Shown piece after piece: positions 6,437-6,512 of a stretch of 6,512 nt of DNA. Source of the DNA: JARRLC01 sp050290865 (GTDB taxonomy: Bacteria; Pseudomonadota; Alphaproteobacteria; Rhizobiales; Rhodomicrobiaceae); contig JBNKIW010000093.1 of the NCBI GenBank assembly GCA_050290865.1, positions 1 through 6,512 of the forward strand. The letters are read 5' to 3'. Each line of letters begins with the position of its first letter. Within the stretch, counting starts at the first letter, position 1. The notes below the pieces were generated by a model. It did not search any database. It was not told the DNA's origin and saw only the letters and a list, made by a program, of their open reading frames with translations. Position numbers and translations under genes: made by a program.

Positions 6437-6452
6437 CTCCCTATCCAGCTAA
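5805..6452 (+). pseudogene. IS256-family transposase, C-terminally truncated
   Basis: The ATG at 5805, preceded at good spacing by AAAGGAG (5789-5795), opens a frame of 215 residues; a GTG at 5760 is also in frame but lies in the hairpin stem and is less likely. The sequence has the family's pattern: ARQLLAHAVEAEVAEAL near the N-terminus, HGHMPERTIQTGIGPVAVRQPRVRDR at 61-86, FTSAIVPPYARRTKSLD, LYLRGISTGDMQEAL, and YIWADGVYLQARME with Asp178, the first acidic residue of the DDE catalytic triad. Intact relatives are around 400 residues. Here similarity ends after ATPEGKKELIGF (residue 210), followed by five unrelated residues and a stop, so the second Asp, the Glu and the whole C-terminal half are missing. 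Not functional as a transposase. Its GC-rich composition differs from the recombinase fragment it interrupts. Confidence 0.85.
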
Positions 6453-6512
6453 GCCAGGTTCATGAAATGTTCTCGCGCCTCGCCTAAACCCATGGTAGCA
6501 TGTCGACCTTCA
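6449..6512 (-). CDS. Possible C-terminal tail of a gene in the sequence that cuts the IS256 element (partial)
   Basis: On the minus strand a frame runs in from the window edge and ends at a TAG (6451-6449), giving a 20-residue tail that ends GLGEAREHFMNLA. It begins just where IS256 similarity ends, so it may be the end of a transposase or other gene of a second inserted element. Twenty open codons can arise by chance, and I do not recognise the family. Confidence 0.25.
   Translation of the reverse strand, partial: EGRHATMGLGEAREHFMNLA

Overview
The window looks like a GC-rich alphaproteobacterial (sphingomonad- or rhizobial-type) chromosome or large plasmid segment. This is inferred from the strong third-position GC bias of the main genes, long antisense shadow frames, the style of the cyclopropane-fatty-acid synthase, and the integrase and IS256-type relics. 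No rRNA, tRNA or CRISPR array is visible, and the species cannot be named from this sequence.

Region by region: (1) 1-189, minus strand, is the first 63 codons of a Fic-family AMP-transferase of the DUF4172-Fic type, cut by the window edge just before the inhibitory Glu of its (S/T)xxxE(G/N) motif. Its upstream DNA (188-263) carries two tandem 31-bp inverted repeats of identical geometry that look like an operator. (2) 264-520 has no convincing gene. (3) 521-1576 and 1589-3484, plus strand, form a tight two-gene unit: a MoxR-like AAA+ ATPase followed by a 631-residue protein with zincin-like (DUF2201-type) metallopeptidase domains and a C-terminal von Willebrand A (VWA) domain with an intact MIDAS. 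(4) 3485-3691 is a convergent intergenic stretch with one good hairpin. (5) 3692-4999, minus strand, is a complete cyclopropane-fatty-acyl-phospholipid synthase. (6) 5000-6512 is a mobile-element graveyard: a 327-bp MITE-like element with 19-bp terminal inverted repeats and TA at both ends, the C-terminal remnant of a tyrosine recombinase, a 5' fragment of an IS256-family insertion sequence that interrupts the recombinase, and a second break at about 6435 where unrelated sequence begins.

How the genes work together: the AAA+/VWA pair fits the MoxR-VWA scheme, in which the ATPase remodels a target complex and the VWA protein gives metal-dependent partner recognition. The unusual point is that the putative metallopeptidase region is present twice in the second protein. 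The first copy has lost the His-Glu of HExxH but keeps the other two motif histidines and surrounding landmarks, so it reads as a catalytic copy plus a degenerate pseudo-enzyme copy. The Fic gene is divergent from this pair and has its own repeat-rich control region; a functional link is not shown. The cfa gene is an ordinary membrane-lipid gene whose upstream region has been replaced or bordered, 43 bp from its start codon, by the MITE-like element.
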